Positions 33,101 through 45,995 of a DNA stretch of 64,000 nt are shown here, piece after piece. The position numbers and the translations under genes are program-made. Position 1 is the first letter of the stretch, and every line of letters begins with the position of its first letter. The DNA is taken from positions 139,817,172-139,881,171 of the forward strand of contig NC_058337.1 of assembly GCF_905475395.1 (NCBI RefSeq). Reading direction: 5' to 3'. Under the pieces are notes generated by a model that searched no databases, was not told where the DNA came from, and worked only from the letters and a program-made list of their open reading frames with translations. This stretch comes from Chrysoperla carnea. Its lineage: Eukaryota > Arthropoda > Insecta > Neuroptera > Chrysopidae.

Positions 33101-34439
33101 TCATTTTTCTCAAAAACTACAAAAGATGGTGAGTAGAAAATTTGTATTAATTATAATTTCATAATAAACCCTTTCGATATTTTAAAGAGGGTTAAAGCGA
33201 TCAACTTTTGGAAGAAAATTTTTTGTTTAAAAATTCTTGGGTGCTTTGAACCATTTTTGTGAATAGGGGGAGGCATCTAGAGGGGGCAGCTGCCCCTATC
33301 TACCTCTTTTGGCGACGCCCATGGTTCATTTGTTTCAAATCTCCATAAATCTGTTTTATATCAATACATGGAAGAAATACTTGGACAGACAAGCAAACAA
33401 ATATATAATTTTAGTATTATGCAGTGATGACTATTTTCAAAGGAATTTGTTGATATTTATGAATGGATTATAACAAACTATTTCCAAGTCTATTTTTAAT
33501 ATATACACAATATTTTTTTTTTTTCAATAATCTTAGTGAGCATATATAACAACAATTTATATAAATGTTTTTACTCCTTAATATTCAACTCAAATCTAAT
33601 TAGTCAAAATGTTGACATTTAGAGGAAATTACCCAGAAATATATCCTGTCAAATACCCGTATTTCGATCCATCATTTCAAATATACCATATATACATTTT
33701 TTTTTTAATAAAAATATGAATGTCTCGAGAATTTCTGATAATACTTAGACATATTTTTAGGTTAAATTGTTCATCATTTTTCTTATATCTTAAACTAGAC
33801 AGTCCGTCATGTTAAACAGTATAAATTTGAAGTATTCTTGTATCTAATGTAAATATCTACCCTACTTTCTTTGATATCTATATTTATCTCACTTTTTATG
33901 GTGAATGATAATAGATATCGTGAATTCCAATTAGCTGTGTTATTACATAATCTTTTAAACGAGAGGTGGGTATATCATTTAGGGAGGTAGGTATATCAAA
34001 ATACTACAAAACGAATGAAAATAGCATGATTTTCGGTTAATTCTAAAATTACTATGAAAATTTTAAGGTATTTTAGCGGAGTGAGAGAGAACACAATACC
34101 TTAGAAGGAAAAAAATAGCTTGATACCCACCCGCTTCACTGAACTTAAAAGTAAAAACCACCGCGAAGGAGGATTGATCACACTTATACACCTTCCATAA
34201 CACTCGATGGGATTGTTTTACACAGCTAAAATATATGTACAGTTTTTTATTTTTTAAGTGTAAAATACACACTATTCATTGAGTATAGCCGGAAAGATGG
34301 CCATGAATTGTTTGACATTTACTATTTTAAATTTTTCACAGAAATCTTTAATTTGTGGTTTAAAATAATGATCATAGATGGAGCAGTAAAATGTCAGAAT
34401 ATAGCTCATGTGTTACTCTGATGTATGAGCTACATAGTT
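33101..34439. other. Gene-free interval
   Basis: Contains GGGGGAGGC and GGGGGCAGC near 33265 and the inverted GC stem at 34120-34139. No coding frame of note. Confidence 0.4.
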
Positions 34440-34545
34440 GTACAATTTCATTCAAATTTTTTAGCTATAGTTTTTGCGTGAAAGCGTAACAAACAAACAA
34501 ACATTCTTACTTTTACATTTATTATATATAGGGATAGGGATAGTA
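34440..34545 (-). mobile_element. Helitron-like 5' region (-)
   Basis: On the minus strand it reads CTATATATAATAAATGTAAA then AGTAAGAATGTTTGTTTGTT and ACGCTTTCACGCAAAAACTA. This arrangement is shared with 43151-43240 and 45914-45990 and is common at insect Helitron 5' ends. Confidence 0.5.
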
Positions 34546-35847
34546 TTTAATTGTTCTTATAAAAAGTTCGTTACTCAATACCTTAAATTTTAATTACCAG
34601 GGAAAAGCTAGGAATAGTTCAAAATTTTCTAATTATATATTTTGAACTTTATAGAAATAATTTTGCACAATTTTATCCGAGTCCGAGGGGTCAATTGTAA
34701 GTGATTATTGTTTTGCTTTCAAAGCATGTTGACACAAAAAAATAGAAAAGTTTCTAGAACATATTTTCAAAAACAAAAAAAGATGTAGTTTAAAAAAAAA
34801 GTAATAGTTAATATTATCTTTATGAGGTATGTGAACAATTAATTGTATCAATTGTTTAGGTTAGGTTAGTTTAATCCAAAAATAATATCCACTTCCTTCT
34901 ACCACGTCAGATTTTCTCATTTAAATTATGACAAAATAATCAGGTATGTTTCATTTGTTGGGATATGAAGTGACAATTTCTAAGGCTACGAGGTTTCCTA
35001 TCGACTCATTATCTCCTTGAATTCCTTGAATTTTCGATTTTTCAAATGAGATTTGCAAGTAAATATCACGTAAACTTCATTAAGTCATTTCCTTTAAAAG
35101 AAACACAAATTATTTCGATGATATCGAATCGAATCAAGACGATCGAATAATCGAGAAAAGTATTTGAGATAACCACCTAATGCAGTCGATTTGGCATCTC
35201 AAAACATTAATATCAAAGAGTATAAGATAGAGAAGAAGCAGTCTATAAGAGCTATTGTAAAATCGTATTATACGAGTTTCAGCGCCTCTATCAAGTAAGA
35301 CTTTCAAACTTAATAGTAAATAGTCACCCTGGCAAGATAATCAAACTTAATAATCGCCCTGAAAAGGAGTATAGGAAACATAAATGTTGATCGCCACAGA
35401 CTCCAGATGTCACTTACAATTATATTTCTGCATCTCCTCTATCCTATATTTTTTGGTTAAGATATGATAAAAATCTTTGAATAAATAAAAGGATAATAAA
35501 TGAGAGAGATTAATGCGCATGTCTTAATATACAATATAATATCCTGTCGCGTATTTACAACATAATAATTTCCATTTAGTAATTAAACTGTTCTAACCTG
35601 TGATACATGTCTACTTTAAAGTATTCCTAGCAAATAAAACAATATCTAATCATTTTTTAGTACTTTAACACAGAATTAATTAAACAAATACTGGCTATTG
35701 AAGCAACTGACTTCCGTCGATTCGGTCATGCGCATTGAATACCATGCTCTGTTATTGCATTTCTCTGTCGGCTGTTTGAATATTGTATTGTCGTTTTGCT
35801 AACCTTCTCTGTGAAGAAAAAATGTACATACGTGATATACGTTGGAC
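34546..35847. other. Gene-free interval
   Basis: No gene. A short TTAGGTTAGGTTAG near 34856 has under three telomere-type units and is not called a telomere. Confidence 0.4.
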
Positions 35848-36215
35848 CATTCGTTGTGTGCGTAGTCATAGTAGAGACAATAAAATCGAAGCCAACGCTT
35901 CTAGTGAAAACTTTTGGCGATAAAAGGAGGCTGTTATGACTAATTTGCAATTCTTTACATGTTAATGTCATAGAAATGTCAAATGAAAATTATTGAAAAA
36001 CACTAATTAATCAAATTTAATGCATTAAAAATTGTGATAAGAAATCAAATTGCACAAATATTATTTTTTAAATGTAAATTATCATAGTTATTTATTTAAA
36101 TTTGTGAGACAATAATATTAAATTTTCAATGTAAGTCATAAATGCTATCCATACAATTATATATGCATCCATACAATTATATAATTAAAGTAATGTATCG
36201 TTATCATGGAAACGT
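35848..36215 (+). mobile_element. Family B repeat (+)
   Basis: Starts ATTCGTTGTGTGCGTAGTCA and ends ATCGTTATCATGGAAACG. It contains a duplicated ATCCATACAATTATAT near 36150-36180. Confidence 0.75.
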
Positions 36216-36779
36216 CGCCTATAAAACTCACGCACGGTGCGAGTAAAATATATGATCTAAGATAAAAATATTTATTTCGATTTTCGAGCCGAAAAAAATT
36301 ATCTTTCTATCATATAGTTAAAAAAAAAAAAAACTACATCTCTGATATTCATCAAAACTAATAATTAATATTTCCAAATAAATGTTCATCATCATCACTA
36401 AAAAATTAAATTTAATATACCATGTTGAAATATTGATAAAAAACAAAAACAACACATTACGAGGACTCTTGTTTTTTTTTTTTTTTTTTTAATAAACAAC
36501 CATTAAAGAGTACCACTACTATGGTTTTAGAAAAAAGTGTGTTTTTGTGTTTGGAGTTTATTATTTCATATGTGCTGTATACAATAATAATAAAAAATGG
36601 AATGCTTTAAGCAACTACTTCTATATACTGTCAAAATAATGAATATTCAACTGCATCCGGTGAAATTAAAAGTTCCCTTCTTTCTGACAATAAATTGTGA
36701 TCCAGTCAAACTTAGTAATATTTTTAAGTAAAACTAATTCTGGTTTTCTGACGTATGAACTTTTGATAAATTCACAATA
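36216..36779. other. Gene-free interval with poly-T tract
   Basis: T run at about 36473-36490. No gene recognised. Confidence 0.4.
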
Positions 36780-37367
36780 GGGAATATTCATGAAAAATAA
36801 ATTTGGTTCAAATTTTTTTTTTTTTTTTTGTAACTTTATTGGCTGTACAATTCAACTAAACCATTATTTATTATTTATTTTTTATATTTTTAATTACTTA
36901 AAATTAATTAATAAAAGCACAAATTCAGTGAGAGAAATTCAAATTTCTAAAACAGAACTTCAAATTTTAAAACGGACTTGGCCTCATAGTATGTGGCTTG
37001 TCAGATTTGTTGACATACAGTATGGTATTAATTACTAATGTTGTATGGTTTCTCATTGAGTTATATTATTCTTTGGCTTTTTATTAGAAAACTTAATAAT
37101 AACGTGTGTAAATTCTGTGTTGTAAATTCATTTGTTTAAAGTGTAAATTCTACATTGAACTGTCACCAATTGACAGTTCACATGTTAATACGTTATCAAC
37201 AGAGAACGCGCCAAAATGACTGCGTTTAAACATCTCAAAATTATTCTCTATTTTAAATATTTTTTTACAATTAATTGCAGCATTTTTAAACAGTATTTAT
37301 ATTTTTTACTATGTTATAACGGTGTAAACAACGAATTAATAATTTACAAAAATTCATGAATATTCCC
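36780..37367. mobile_element. 588-bp element with GGGAATATTCATGAA inverted ends
   Basis: GGGAATATTCATGAA (36780-36794) and TTCATGAATATTCCC (37353-37367) are perfect inverted ends. The interior is AT-rich with a long T run near 36818. No target duplication seen. Non-autonomous by size. Confidence 0.65.
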
Positions 37368-37860
37368 TTGTATCGAATTCAAATACGGTGTAAAATTATT
37401 TTGAATATAATTTCCCTACATGGAAAACACAAATAAAAAGGAAACAAATTTTCAATTTCGATTTGGTCTATAACTTAGCTGGTGTGTATAAATAACATTT
37501 CATGGTTGAAAATTGAAAGCGCAGACAAGCTATGAAAAATAATAAAAAAGCATGGAAATAATGCATTACAATAAACAAAGTATTATCCACCAAAGAAAAA
37601 TTTTTGATTTAACTTGTTTATAAGTGAAACATCTTCAATTTGACGTTCGATTTGTAAACTTAGTTACTGCCTACAGCGGACAAACCAATTTTAAGGAGTA
37701 TCTAGACCTTGGAAGCATTATCAAAAATTTTAAATTTTCTGAATTCGATTCCTTGTAAATTTTACGATAAATTAATTATTAAAAACAGTCTTTTTTACAT
37801 GCTACTTAGTATGACGAATGGTAGGTCATAAATGCTGTTTTTGAGTTAATAAGCGCATTT
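37368..37860. other. Gene-free interval
   Basis: Nothing recognised beyond AT-rich unique-looking sequence. Confidence 0.4.
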
Positions 37861-38008
37861 AAAGTAGTTCGGCTGTTTGATCAAGTATGGTGAATGTTCA
37901 ATTTTTTGCGATAAAAGATAGTTCAAAGTTCCTTGATCACAATAAACACAGTTTTGGACCCTCTTGCGTGGTAAAATTGTGAATTATATCATTTATAAAA
38001 TTGTGTTC
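37861..38008. repeat. Family D repeat, copy 2
   Basis: AAAGTAGTTCGGCTGTTTGA ... TTCCTTGATCACAATAAACA ... CTCTTGCGTGG; counterpart of 16513-16650. Confidence 0.65.
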
Positions 38009-38375
38009 AAATTTTAAAATTTAACTGTACTAACTTGTATATCTTCAATCCAATTAGTACAAAAAGATGAATTGTTAGGTGTTAATGCTTAGTGTCGCAA
38101 ACAGTAATTCACATATGGTCCATTTGTAAATGGTGCTAACACACAGACCCTTAGAGAAGAATCTTTAAAATATCTCTAGAATCTTTGAACTATTTTATTT
38201 TCAGAAAGGCTTGATTGTTTTGATATGTTGTTTAAATTCTAAACATTTGATCTTAATTTTATATTGAAATAAATTATTTATTTCAAAAGTAGGCATATTT
38301 AATATAGGAACGAAAATTTACGTGTCAAAGGACTTCATTAACGATGTACGATCAGACTTATACCAATTTCAGGTC

Positions 38376-38690
38376 TATCTTTACAAAATGTATATGAAAT
38401 ATATCAAGGTATACTAAGTTTAGTCCCAAGTTTGTAACGCTTAAAAATATTGATACTATGAACAAAATTTTGGTATAGGTGTTTAAAAAATCACCTAGTT
38501 AGTCCATTTCCGGTTGCCTGCCTGTCTGTCTGTCTGCCTATCATCACGATTACTTAAAAACGAAAAAATATATCACGCTAAAATTTTTATATCAGTTATA
38601 TATGTGTGTAATGTGACAGAATAATCAACACTGTCTATACATGGTATTTCAACAATTAACTCAATCAATTGTTTGTTTTCACTTGTATTT
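38376..38690 (+). mobile_element. Family A element with internal deletion (+)
   Basis: Left end (TATATGAAATATATCAAGGT), TCTG run near 38525, then directly the right end (TATACATGGTATTTCAACAA ... TTTTCACTTGT). The middle with TGTTTACCCGTGAG is missing. Confidence 0.75.
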
Positions 38691-39154
38691 TTTGTTTTTT
38701 TTTTAATTATATTTCCAATTTTGTTTATTACTAGACGGAATTGGACGAAAAATAAGAATAAAATTTCTCGATATCTGATTTAGTTTTCGAATTATCGAAG
38801 ATTGAAATATCGATTTAATTATTCGGTCTTCGGCATTTCGAAAATAAATTACTACAATAGTTTTTTTTTCTATTGAATTTCCGGGAAAAACAATACTTAA
38901 TGATTCGAAAGTTGGCTCTGATTGAATACAAATTATTTTCATCATATTTTCCATTAAAATTTTTTTTTTAAAACATGCATATATGTTTTTAGCGAGTGTC
39001 AAATGTCTTCTACACAAAAATAATTCAAAGTTTGAAACATATTTGTAAAATCGAAAATTCAAGGACTTCACCTGATTAGCTTGTGATAACCCATGCGGGA
39101 AAGCGGCTAAGTATCATTACTACTTACCCCATTAATGAGTCAAATTTACCGATT
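38691..39154. other. Gene-free interval
   Basis: A 122-codon minus-strand frame (38703-39071) is rich in Ile, Phe and Lys and shows no recognisable motif; treated as chance. Confidence 0.4.
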
Positions 39155-39725
39155 TTAAAAGGAGTGTTATAAGTTTGACCGCTATGTGTGTGTGTCTGTC
39201 TGTGGCATCGTAGCGCCTAAACGGATGAACTGATTTTAATATTTTTGGATTCATTTGAAAGGAAATTTAACGGAGAGTCTTCTTAGGTATGTTTCAAGTG
39301 CGAGCTAATGGTTACACACTGGACAAAACAAAAAAATTTGCGATAATCATCAAAATCAATTCAGTTTGGAAGTATGACATATAATTTTAACATATAAATA
39401 ATTACTATGGAAAAGAATGGTCAAATAAACCTGGCTCTATTCATTTCGAAAAGTGAAATGGTAAAATAATTAGATAATTCAAAACAATAATTCCAAAGAA
39501 GGAAGTCAACTCAAATATTTCAATTTCATTTAAAATATTTCCAAAAATTTATCCCAAAAAATGATATCCCTCTAAATATCCTTTTCATCTCATCTGATGT
39601 CTTTGACCATCACTTTGATATTGATTTAAGAAGGAGTGTTATAAGTTTAAAGTGTTTATCTGTGCGTCTATGTGTTTCTCAGTGGCATCGTTGCCCCTAA
39701 ACGGTCGAACCGACATGATTGAGAA
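39155..39725. mobile_element. Two family C fragments
   Basis: 39162-39310 (GGAGTGTTATAAGTTTGACC, TGGCATCGTAGCGCCTAAAC) and 39628-39725 (GGAGTGTTATAAGTTTAAAG, GGCATCGTTGCCCCTAAACG). The sequence between them is not recognised. Confidence 0.6.
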
Positions 39726-40305
39726 CATTCTATAGCTAAGTTTCCAAAAATCGGTTTATAAGGATTAAATCGAATTTGTTGGGAGTTTTTTGGAAGAAAA
39801 TCTGACGTAGTAAAATGTGTTGAAAAAAAAATTTTCTTTTATCGGATCTATTGGTTTTCAACGAGTTTCCAACTACTACATTGGATAGATAAAAAGTGAA
39901 CATTACACATCATAACCAGAAGACATATCACGGGTAACGTAGGCCATTATAAAAATGCAAAAAACAAAAAACAAATTGGCTGTTGTTTTTATAAACTCAG
40001 TTTTTCCCCAGATTTCAAAAACTAATGTTTAAAAACACAATATATATTGATTTTATAGTATATGTTAATTCTAGAAAAACTTTTCATAAACAATATTCAT
40101 TTTTCCATGTAAATAGAGCTGTTGGAAAACAAAAGTATAGTAAAAAAATAAAGCAAAACAACTGAAAAAAATCACTACTGAACAAAAAAAAAACAACATC
40201 GCCTCTGTTTTAAACAACTGCATTATATATCATTATAAAAGTATTATTAAAACCAAAAAAACATTTAAAAAAAGACGATTATAGAACATAAGCATTTTAC
40301 AAAAA

Positions 40306-40338
<33 letters not shown>

Positions 40339-41058
40339 ATAATGTCTTTTTCTAGTCATATTGTACGGATGATTTTTAAATATTCATGTAGGGTTGGCAA
40401 CCATGTTGATATGTGTCTGGAACACTGGTCTGACATCTGACGATAAAAATTCGCGCTAAAACCAGACAAGTTTTTATACTTTTTTTTTTATTTGTAATAA
40501 ATGGACATACATATAGGAAATTTATCTAAAAATAATCACTAACACAGTTTAATTGTTTAAATTCTCTTCATTATTTTGAATGTGAATGAACTGTTTATAA
40601 TTATTTAGTTTTCATAGGGTTGACACTTTTGAAAAATTACAAACCGGAGAGTAGGAAAATCTCCTACAATTTAGATTTTCCCGGTGTATCTTTTAAAGAC
40701 AAAGTTAAATGCAAAGAAAAATTAAAGTTGTATCCTCTTAGCGTATTAAAATATGAATACATACTTAAATAATAAAAACATGAGTCAGTCAGTATACTCT
40801 ACGCATGTATCTATACTTAACCACACAAGTGTTACCGAGAAATTTTAAACAAACAAATGTATACCGACTTAAAAAAACCGGAAATTTAATTTAAAAAAGT
40901 TTTCATTTTCATTTTCATCCGCATATTTCATTAATCGTCCCGAGAACGGAGAAAAGTTTGAGTTTCCAGTCTCAAATCGGAGAGGTGACAAATGTCTTAC
41001 CAATAATTGTCTGTTTTGATATTTAAGAGTTTAGGATCTAAGCTCTCGAAAACTATAT
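39726..41058. other. Gene-free interval with an A-run/AT microsatellite
   Basis: About 26 A residues followed by (AT)n at 40299-40336. No gene recognised. Confidence 0.4.
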
Positions 41059-41316
41059 TTGTCCATGTCGCAAAAAAATTCCCAAACTTCAGTCTTTTTC
41101 AATAATTACATGCACCGTACTATACGCCTCGACAAAGCCTCTTTAAGATATGAAAAAAAATTTAAAGGTAACTGCAATTACGAAAGAGTGATCTTATCGT
41201 TAAATGATATCATCGATGAAATTACAAAGGAGAGATGCGGAAAGATTGAGGCGATTCGGTTCATACTGGAAGCTAGAGATCGAAGATTGGTAGCAGTAGG
41301 ACATAGAGACATTTAA
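41059..41316 (+). CDS. Doubtful 85-codon ORF
   Basis: The frame is less AT-rich than its surroundings and encodes a charged protein (for example IIDEITKERCGKIEAIRFIL). The first codon may not be an ATG and no splice partners are evident. It could be a remnant of a lost gene or retroelement. No family recognised. Confidence 0.2.
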   Translation: MSMSQKNSQTSVFFNNYMHRTIRLDKASLRYEKKFKGNCNYERVILSLNDIIDEITKERCGKIEAIRFILEARDRRLVAVGHRDI

Positions 41317-41962
41317 ATCTTGGGAAAAACTAGCCTATTACAGGAAACTTTGGTGTTGAAATGAATTTTTAAAGCTGAAAGGAATGCGAGGAATGTGACA
41401 GGAAGAAGAAAGGATAGAACACTACTGCGTCAAAACTCGATATTGGTGATTATCGGCGATCCAAATTCTTGGAACACATAGGCAAAATTGAGAAGAATTT
41501 GAGCTTTAAAATAGTTGGCAGGGCTTCAGGGGCGAATTTTTAAAAGTAGGTCTCCGAATGTTCGTCTCTGAGTGAGTCCCAGTACTTATTTTTGGTTATT
41601 GACTTCAAAAAGAACAGAAGAAGCGTTATGAAATCACCCCGTATACATATTATAGAAAAAAATTTACATACACACAAAAATTGTATTCATATAAACTCAC
41701 TCGAAACACAAATGTATGTTTATACATATAATAGTGCCGACAAATCCATAAAAAACCAAATCTTATCCGTTAATACGCGTAAGTGGTAAGATTTAGCACG
41801 ATTTACGATATACATTAGTTTGTTTAAAAATAATTCATTATGATTTTTCGAATATTTGAATGAGGTAATAATAATATTAATGACATGTTTACTATAAAAT
41901 AGGTAATAAAACAAACCCAACACATCAGTTCAAATAGTGAGTGCAATAATGTCTTATTTTTT
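41317..41962. other. Gene-free interval
   Basis: Nothing recognised. Short frames only. Confidence 0.4.
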
Positions 41963-42643
41963 ACCCGACTACATCCGAAACAAAACAGGGTAGAGTCAAT
42001 TTATTACTTTTTATACCATGTATTTATAAAATAGATCAAGATATACTAAGATTAGTCACAAGTTTGCAACGCTTAAGAAGATAAGAAAGGATTGGATAAT
42101 ACTAGGGATTTCAATAAAATACATTTTTTGATTAACAAAGTTTCCAAAAATCACAAAAAATTCCTAGGTCACCGGGCTTCTTTTTATTAATTTATCGTTC
42201 AAAGTTGGCTGAAAAAATGATAAATCATATAGGTTATCTTTTTCAATTAGATATTTCTATATCAACGAATCTAGAGAGTGTGGTAAAAAACTATCTAAAA
42301 TATTTAGACAATCTTGTAGTTTATAATAATACCATAAAAATATAAGGTTTTCGATGATATTAAAACAAAATTTTAATTGAAGAGCGATATCTATATTATC
42401 AAATTTTTAAGCATCACTTGCACACAATATATTATATATTTTTGTAGTTGCGTGGTATTGTAAAGCCAAAATTAACTCATTATTTAACTACAAAGCATAT
42501 ATTTGGTCTATATGTATGTACCGTGCAATAAACCAAAACTTTTTTACAATACTGTAAGTTTACAATCACCTTAAAAGAACAAAATAAATTAAAAATTTTA
42601 AAACTGACTTCACCAAAAATGAAGTCTTTCCATAGTCGGGTTT
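41963..42643. mobile_element. Element with ACCCGACTA inverted ends, holding family A and E pieces
   Basis: ACCCGACTA (41963-41971) and TAGTCGGGT (42633-42641) face each other. Inside are a family A left tip (42008-42072) and family E (42076-42563), so it is a nest or a composite of older fragments. Confidence 0.5.
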
Positions 42644-43150
42644 TACTTCATAACTTAATTTATTAATGTTGTTTAGTGTTTAGTTTTTTTTTTTAGAACT
42701 ATTAAAACAAACATAGAGGAAATGTGTTCTTAATGTATGTTAATTCATTGCATACATAAATGACATGCATGCATGTATAGACAGTCGCTATGACACACTG
42801 TCATGCCATTTATGTACAACTGTTAAGTATCTCTATACAGAATGTTCGATTTACATCTTGGCATATAAATATCACGAGTTTGAGAGAGTACATGCGTTAA
42901 GCAATGTATCTAAATGAGAGGTATTATATACATGTGTTGAAGCTTTGATATCAGTTGAGATAGTTGTAAGACGCTTAGAGAGTGGGAGTTTCTTAGTTGA
43001 ATAGATGAACTACAACAAATTAGCCACGATACAAGTGACAATGGCAATTTCATATTCTAACACTTATAATACCTCTTACTTAGATGCATTGCTAAGGCAT
43101 GTACTCTGTCATACTCGTGATAATTATATGCCTAGATGTAAATCGAACAT
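42644..43150. other. Gene-free interval
   Basis: No gene. Part of a short internal inverted similarity (ATGTACTCTGTCATACTCGT and related near 42880/43100) may reflect another fold-back. Confidence 0.35.
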
Positions 43151-43940
43151 TCTGTATATTATAAATGTGGAAGTAAGGATGTTTGTTTGTTTGTTTGTGT
43201 GTTTGTTATACTTTCACGCAAAAACTATTGAATGGATTTGAATAAAACTAAACAATAATCTAGTGCATACATCAGAATAACACATGAGCTATAATTTATA
43301 AAGATATATTTAAAAAAAATTAATTGTTGAAATACCATGTATAGACAGTGTTGATTACGCAATCGTTTGAATTTTTAGGTCATGTTAGAAAAGAAAGATA
43401 GCCACTCTTACTATAATACATACTTTAAAACTTGCGCCCTCACGGGTAAACAGTGACGCTTACGAAAAATGTTTCAAACAAAAGATGTTTATTTTGTTAT
43501 AAGGAACATTTCATATATTTAAATTTTTGATTTATCTCTAACGGTTTACAAGATGAGTCCTACGGATCCGAGACCCAATTGATCTAGGTTGCTCATTTAC
43601 GAACTCAACCTCACTTCTTACGTCCTGAGCACGCTATAAAAATTTCAGCTGGATCTCTCTTTTGCGTTATCGTGGTAACAGACGGGCAGACAGACATACA
43701 ACCGGAAATGGACGAATTATTTGATGTTATAAACACCCATATCAAAATTTTGTTCGTAGCATCAATATTTTTAAGCGTTGCAAACTTGGGGCTAAACTTA
43801 ACATACTATGATATATTTCATATATACAGATTATAACAAATTATATTTATTGTTTTGACATTTTTAAGACAGGGTGAATGAGAACAATTTATGGACATCT
43901 ATCCTGAAAAACGCGGGCGTAGCCCCAGGTAAGAGCTAGT
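43151..43940 (+). mobile_element. Non-autonomous Helitron-like element containing a family A copy
   Basis: 5' side: TCTGTATATTATAAATG then GTTTGTTTGTTTGTTTG and CTTTCACGCAAAAACTATTG. 3' side: ACGCGGGCGTAGCCCCAGGT (short GC hairpin), AAGAG and CTAG|T (43936-43940), the canonical Helitron end. No Rep/helicase coding. Confidence 0.65.
43318..43845 (-). mobile_element. Family A element inside the Helitron-like unit (-)
   Basis: TTAATTGTTGAAATACCATG to GATATATTTCATATATACAG, with TCACGGGTAAACAGTGACGC and CCGGAAATGGACGAATTA in between. Confidence 0.75.
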
Positions 43941-43945
43941 ATTGA

Positions 43946-44953
43946 AATAGAACATCACGATAACAATACATAAACTTAAAGAATTGATGATTTAAATACC
44001 ATGTATATACTGTTAATTGAATACTATAAGTTGGATTTCAATCATTTCCAATTTCTGATTTTCCTTTTTGTTTATTAATCAAAAAATTTTTTGAAAAACA
44101 AATCACTAACCCAATATTATTATTTTATGAATAATTTTAAGCTATCGAGGTTTTACTGCATTTAAATATATCTGAAAAGCAATATTTAATTTGTAATGAA
44201 AGAGTCCATTAGAAAATTAATTCCTAGGACAAAATTTGTTATTTGATGTTGCTAATGGGCAGCTTATAAACATGAATTATTAATGATTATGAATTTTTTA
44301 TCTAAAAAATAGTGATATACGAATTTAGAATGCAAGTGATTATATTTAATGCGTTTTACGTTGAACTTAAAAGCTTAGTCGTAAACAAATATATTTTCTA
44401 CAGAATATAATATAATCTTTAGGGGAATCATCGGTATTAAAATATGTAATGAAGTCTTACCTTGTTTTCAAAAAATCAAAAATGATGAAAACATAGATAA
44501 AAGATCAGGTACTCACCTAAAACAGAACAAAAGATAAAAATTAGTAAGTGAACATTGTCTGCACAATTTAAATACAATTTTACTGAGGCAAATCTTGAAA
44601 AACCCAAGTACGTTTTTAAAGTACTCGGTTTAATTCAAGTAGTTCGATCTTTAAATTCTGTTGTAAGAAAAATTTATATTTAGCCAAACTATCAATTCGA
44701 ATCAATTAAATGGTAATATCAGGCTCTAAAACACACTTGGGAGTCCCCAAAGTTGGCCTCGGTAAAACAACTCAAGTATAAATAATGAAATTAAAGCCAT
44801 AATTTTCTTGTATATTTTAACAAATTTTGATTAAATTTGCTTGTCGTCACTTAGTAAGTCTTGTACATCTCCTTGTCTCAGTGCACCTAAACAATTTTCT
44901 AATATAAGGATGAATTTATGTTAACTTCGAGTTGAGATATAGTTATTGAAATA
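43946..44953. other. Gene-free interval
   Basis: AT-rich, no gene or known repeat recognised. Confidence 0.4.
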
Positions 44954-45345
44954 AATACCACGATACTCGAAATACAATTTAAAAAAACATACAACAGACT
45001 TACATTTCGCCAAATATCGATATTTCGATTGCAACGCAATCATCGTCAGTAGCTAAATTTATTCATATAATATATAACACAAACATTTTTCACAAATAAA
45101 AATACTATTTTTTCTTCAAATTTGTGATAATTTTAGTAATTTTATTTTTGTAAATCGTTACTGTAATTATTGGTAATGTTTTTCATATTTATTTTTAATT
45201 TTGTTAAAAATATTTGTAATGTGTTATACGAATAAATTTAGCTACTGACGTAGCCTTGTTTTCACTTGTTTTAATTGTATTTTTTAAATAAATTTTCTTA
45301 ATATGTATAAAATTTTATTTCGAGTATCGTGGTATTTATTTCAAT
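44954..45345. mobile_element. Inverted-end element, possibly Penelope-like remnant
   Basis: AAATACCACGATACTCGAAA (from ~44955) is inverted at 45321-45341 (TTTCGAGTATCGTGGTATTT). Next to the left end is ATTTCGATTGCAACGCAATC then ATCGTCAG, a stem-forming motif of the kind seen at Penelope-type ends. Non-coding. Confidence 0.5.
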
Positions 45346-45913
45346 AACAATTTCATATGAAACTGTAATAGTACATAAAACTGTAAGAGAGTTCTAATGA
45401 CTCACTGCAAAATTTATGTCAGATTATTCCGCCAAAATGACGTCGACTTATGTAACCCCTCGAGTTTTGCGGATATAATAAGCCTTTCATGGCACATCCG
45501 AGATGTAAGTCACGTGAATCGTATTACATAAGATATTGTAAAGAAAAAAAAAAGAAACATATACAATTTTTACACGGCATACAAGACATCTTATAAATAT
45601 TCATACACAATATAATATTTACATGTTGTTATTCCGTGTTATATTCACTTATTGGAACGCAACAATACGACAAAAAAAATTAACGTAAGCATAAAAGAAA
45701 GTATTTGAAGTTTGTTTCACTTTAAATACTTCAATATTTTTGAAAAATTACTTGTAAGATATTTTTGGTAGTACCAATTATATGTTATTTATCTTTTTTT
45801 AGATGTAAAAAAAAAGTGCTGAAAATTGTTCGTGATAAACATTGAGGTTATATTTGTAATTATTGATTGTGAAATGGGGAAGGAGTTGATGTATTTTCAC
45901 CTTAATTTAATTT

Positions 45914-45995
45914 TTATACCCTATATCTCTATATATTATAAATGCGAAAGTAAGCATATTTGTTTGTTTGTTTGTTTGTTTATTACGCTTTCACG
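45914..45995 (+). mobile_element. Helitron-like 5' region (+)
   Basis: CTATATATTATAAATGCGAA then AGTAAGCATATTTGTTTGTT and TTACGCTTTCACGC. No matching 3' end found downstream. Confidence 0.45.

Noticed and set aside
34855..34876. TTAGGTTAGGTTAG, like the insect telomere repeat
   Set aside because: Fewer than three units with no array or telomere-associated sequence around it; likely chance.
38703..39071. 122-codon minus-strand frame
   Set aside because: Composition follows the AT-rich background, with no motif, neighbours or splice context.
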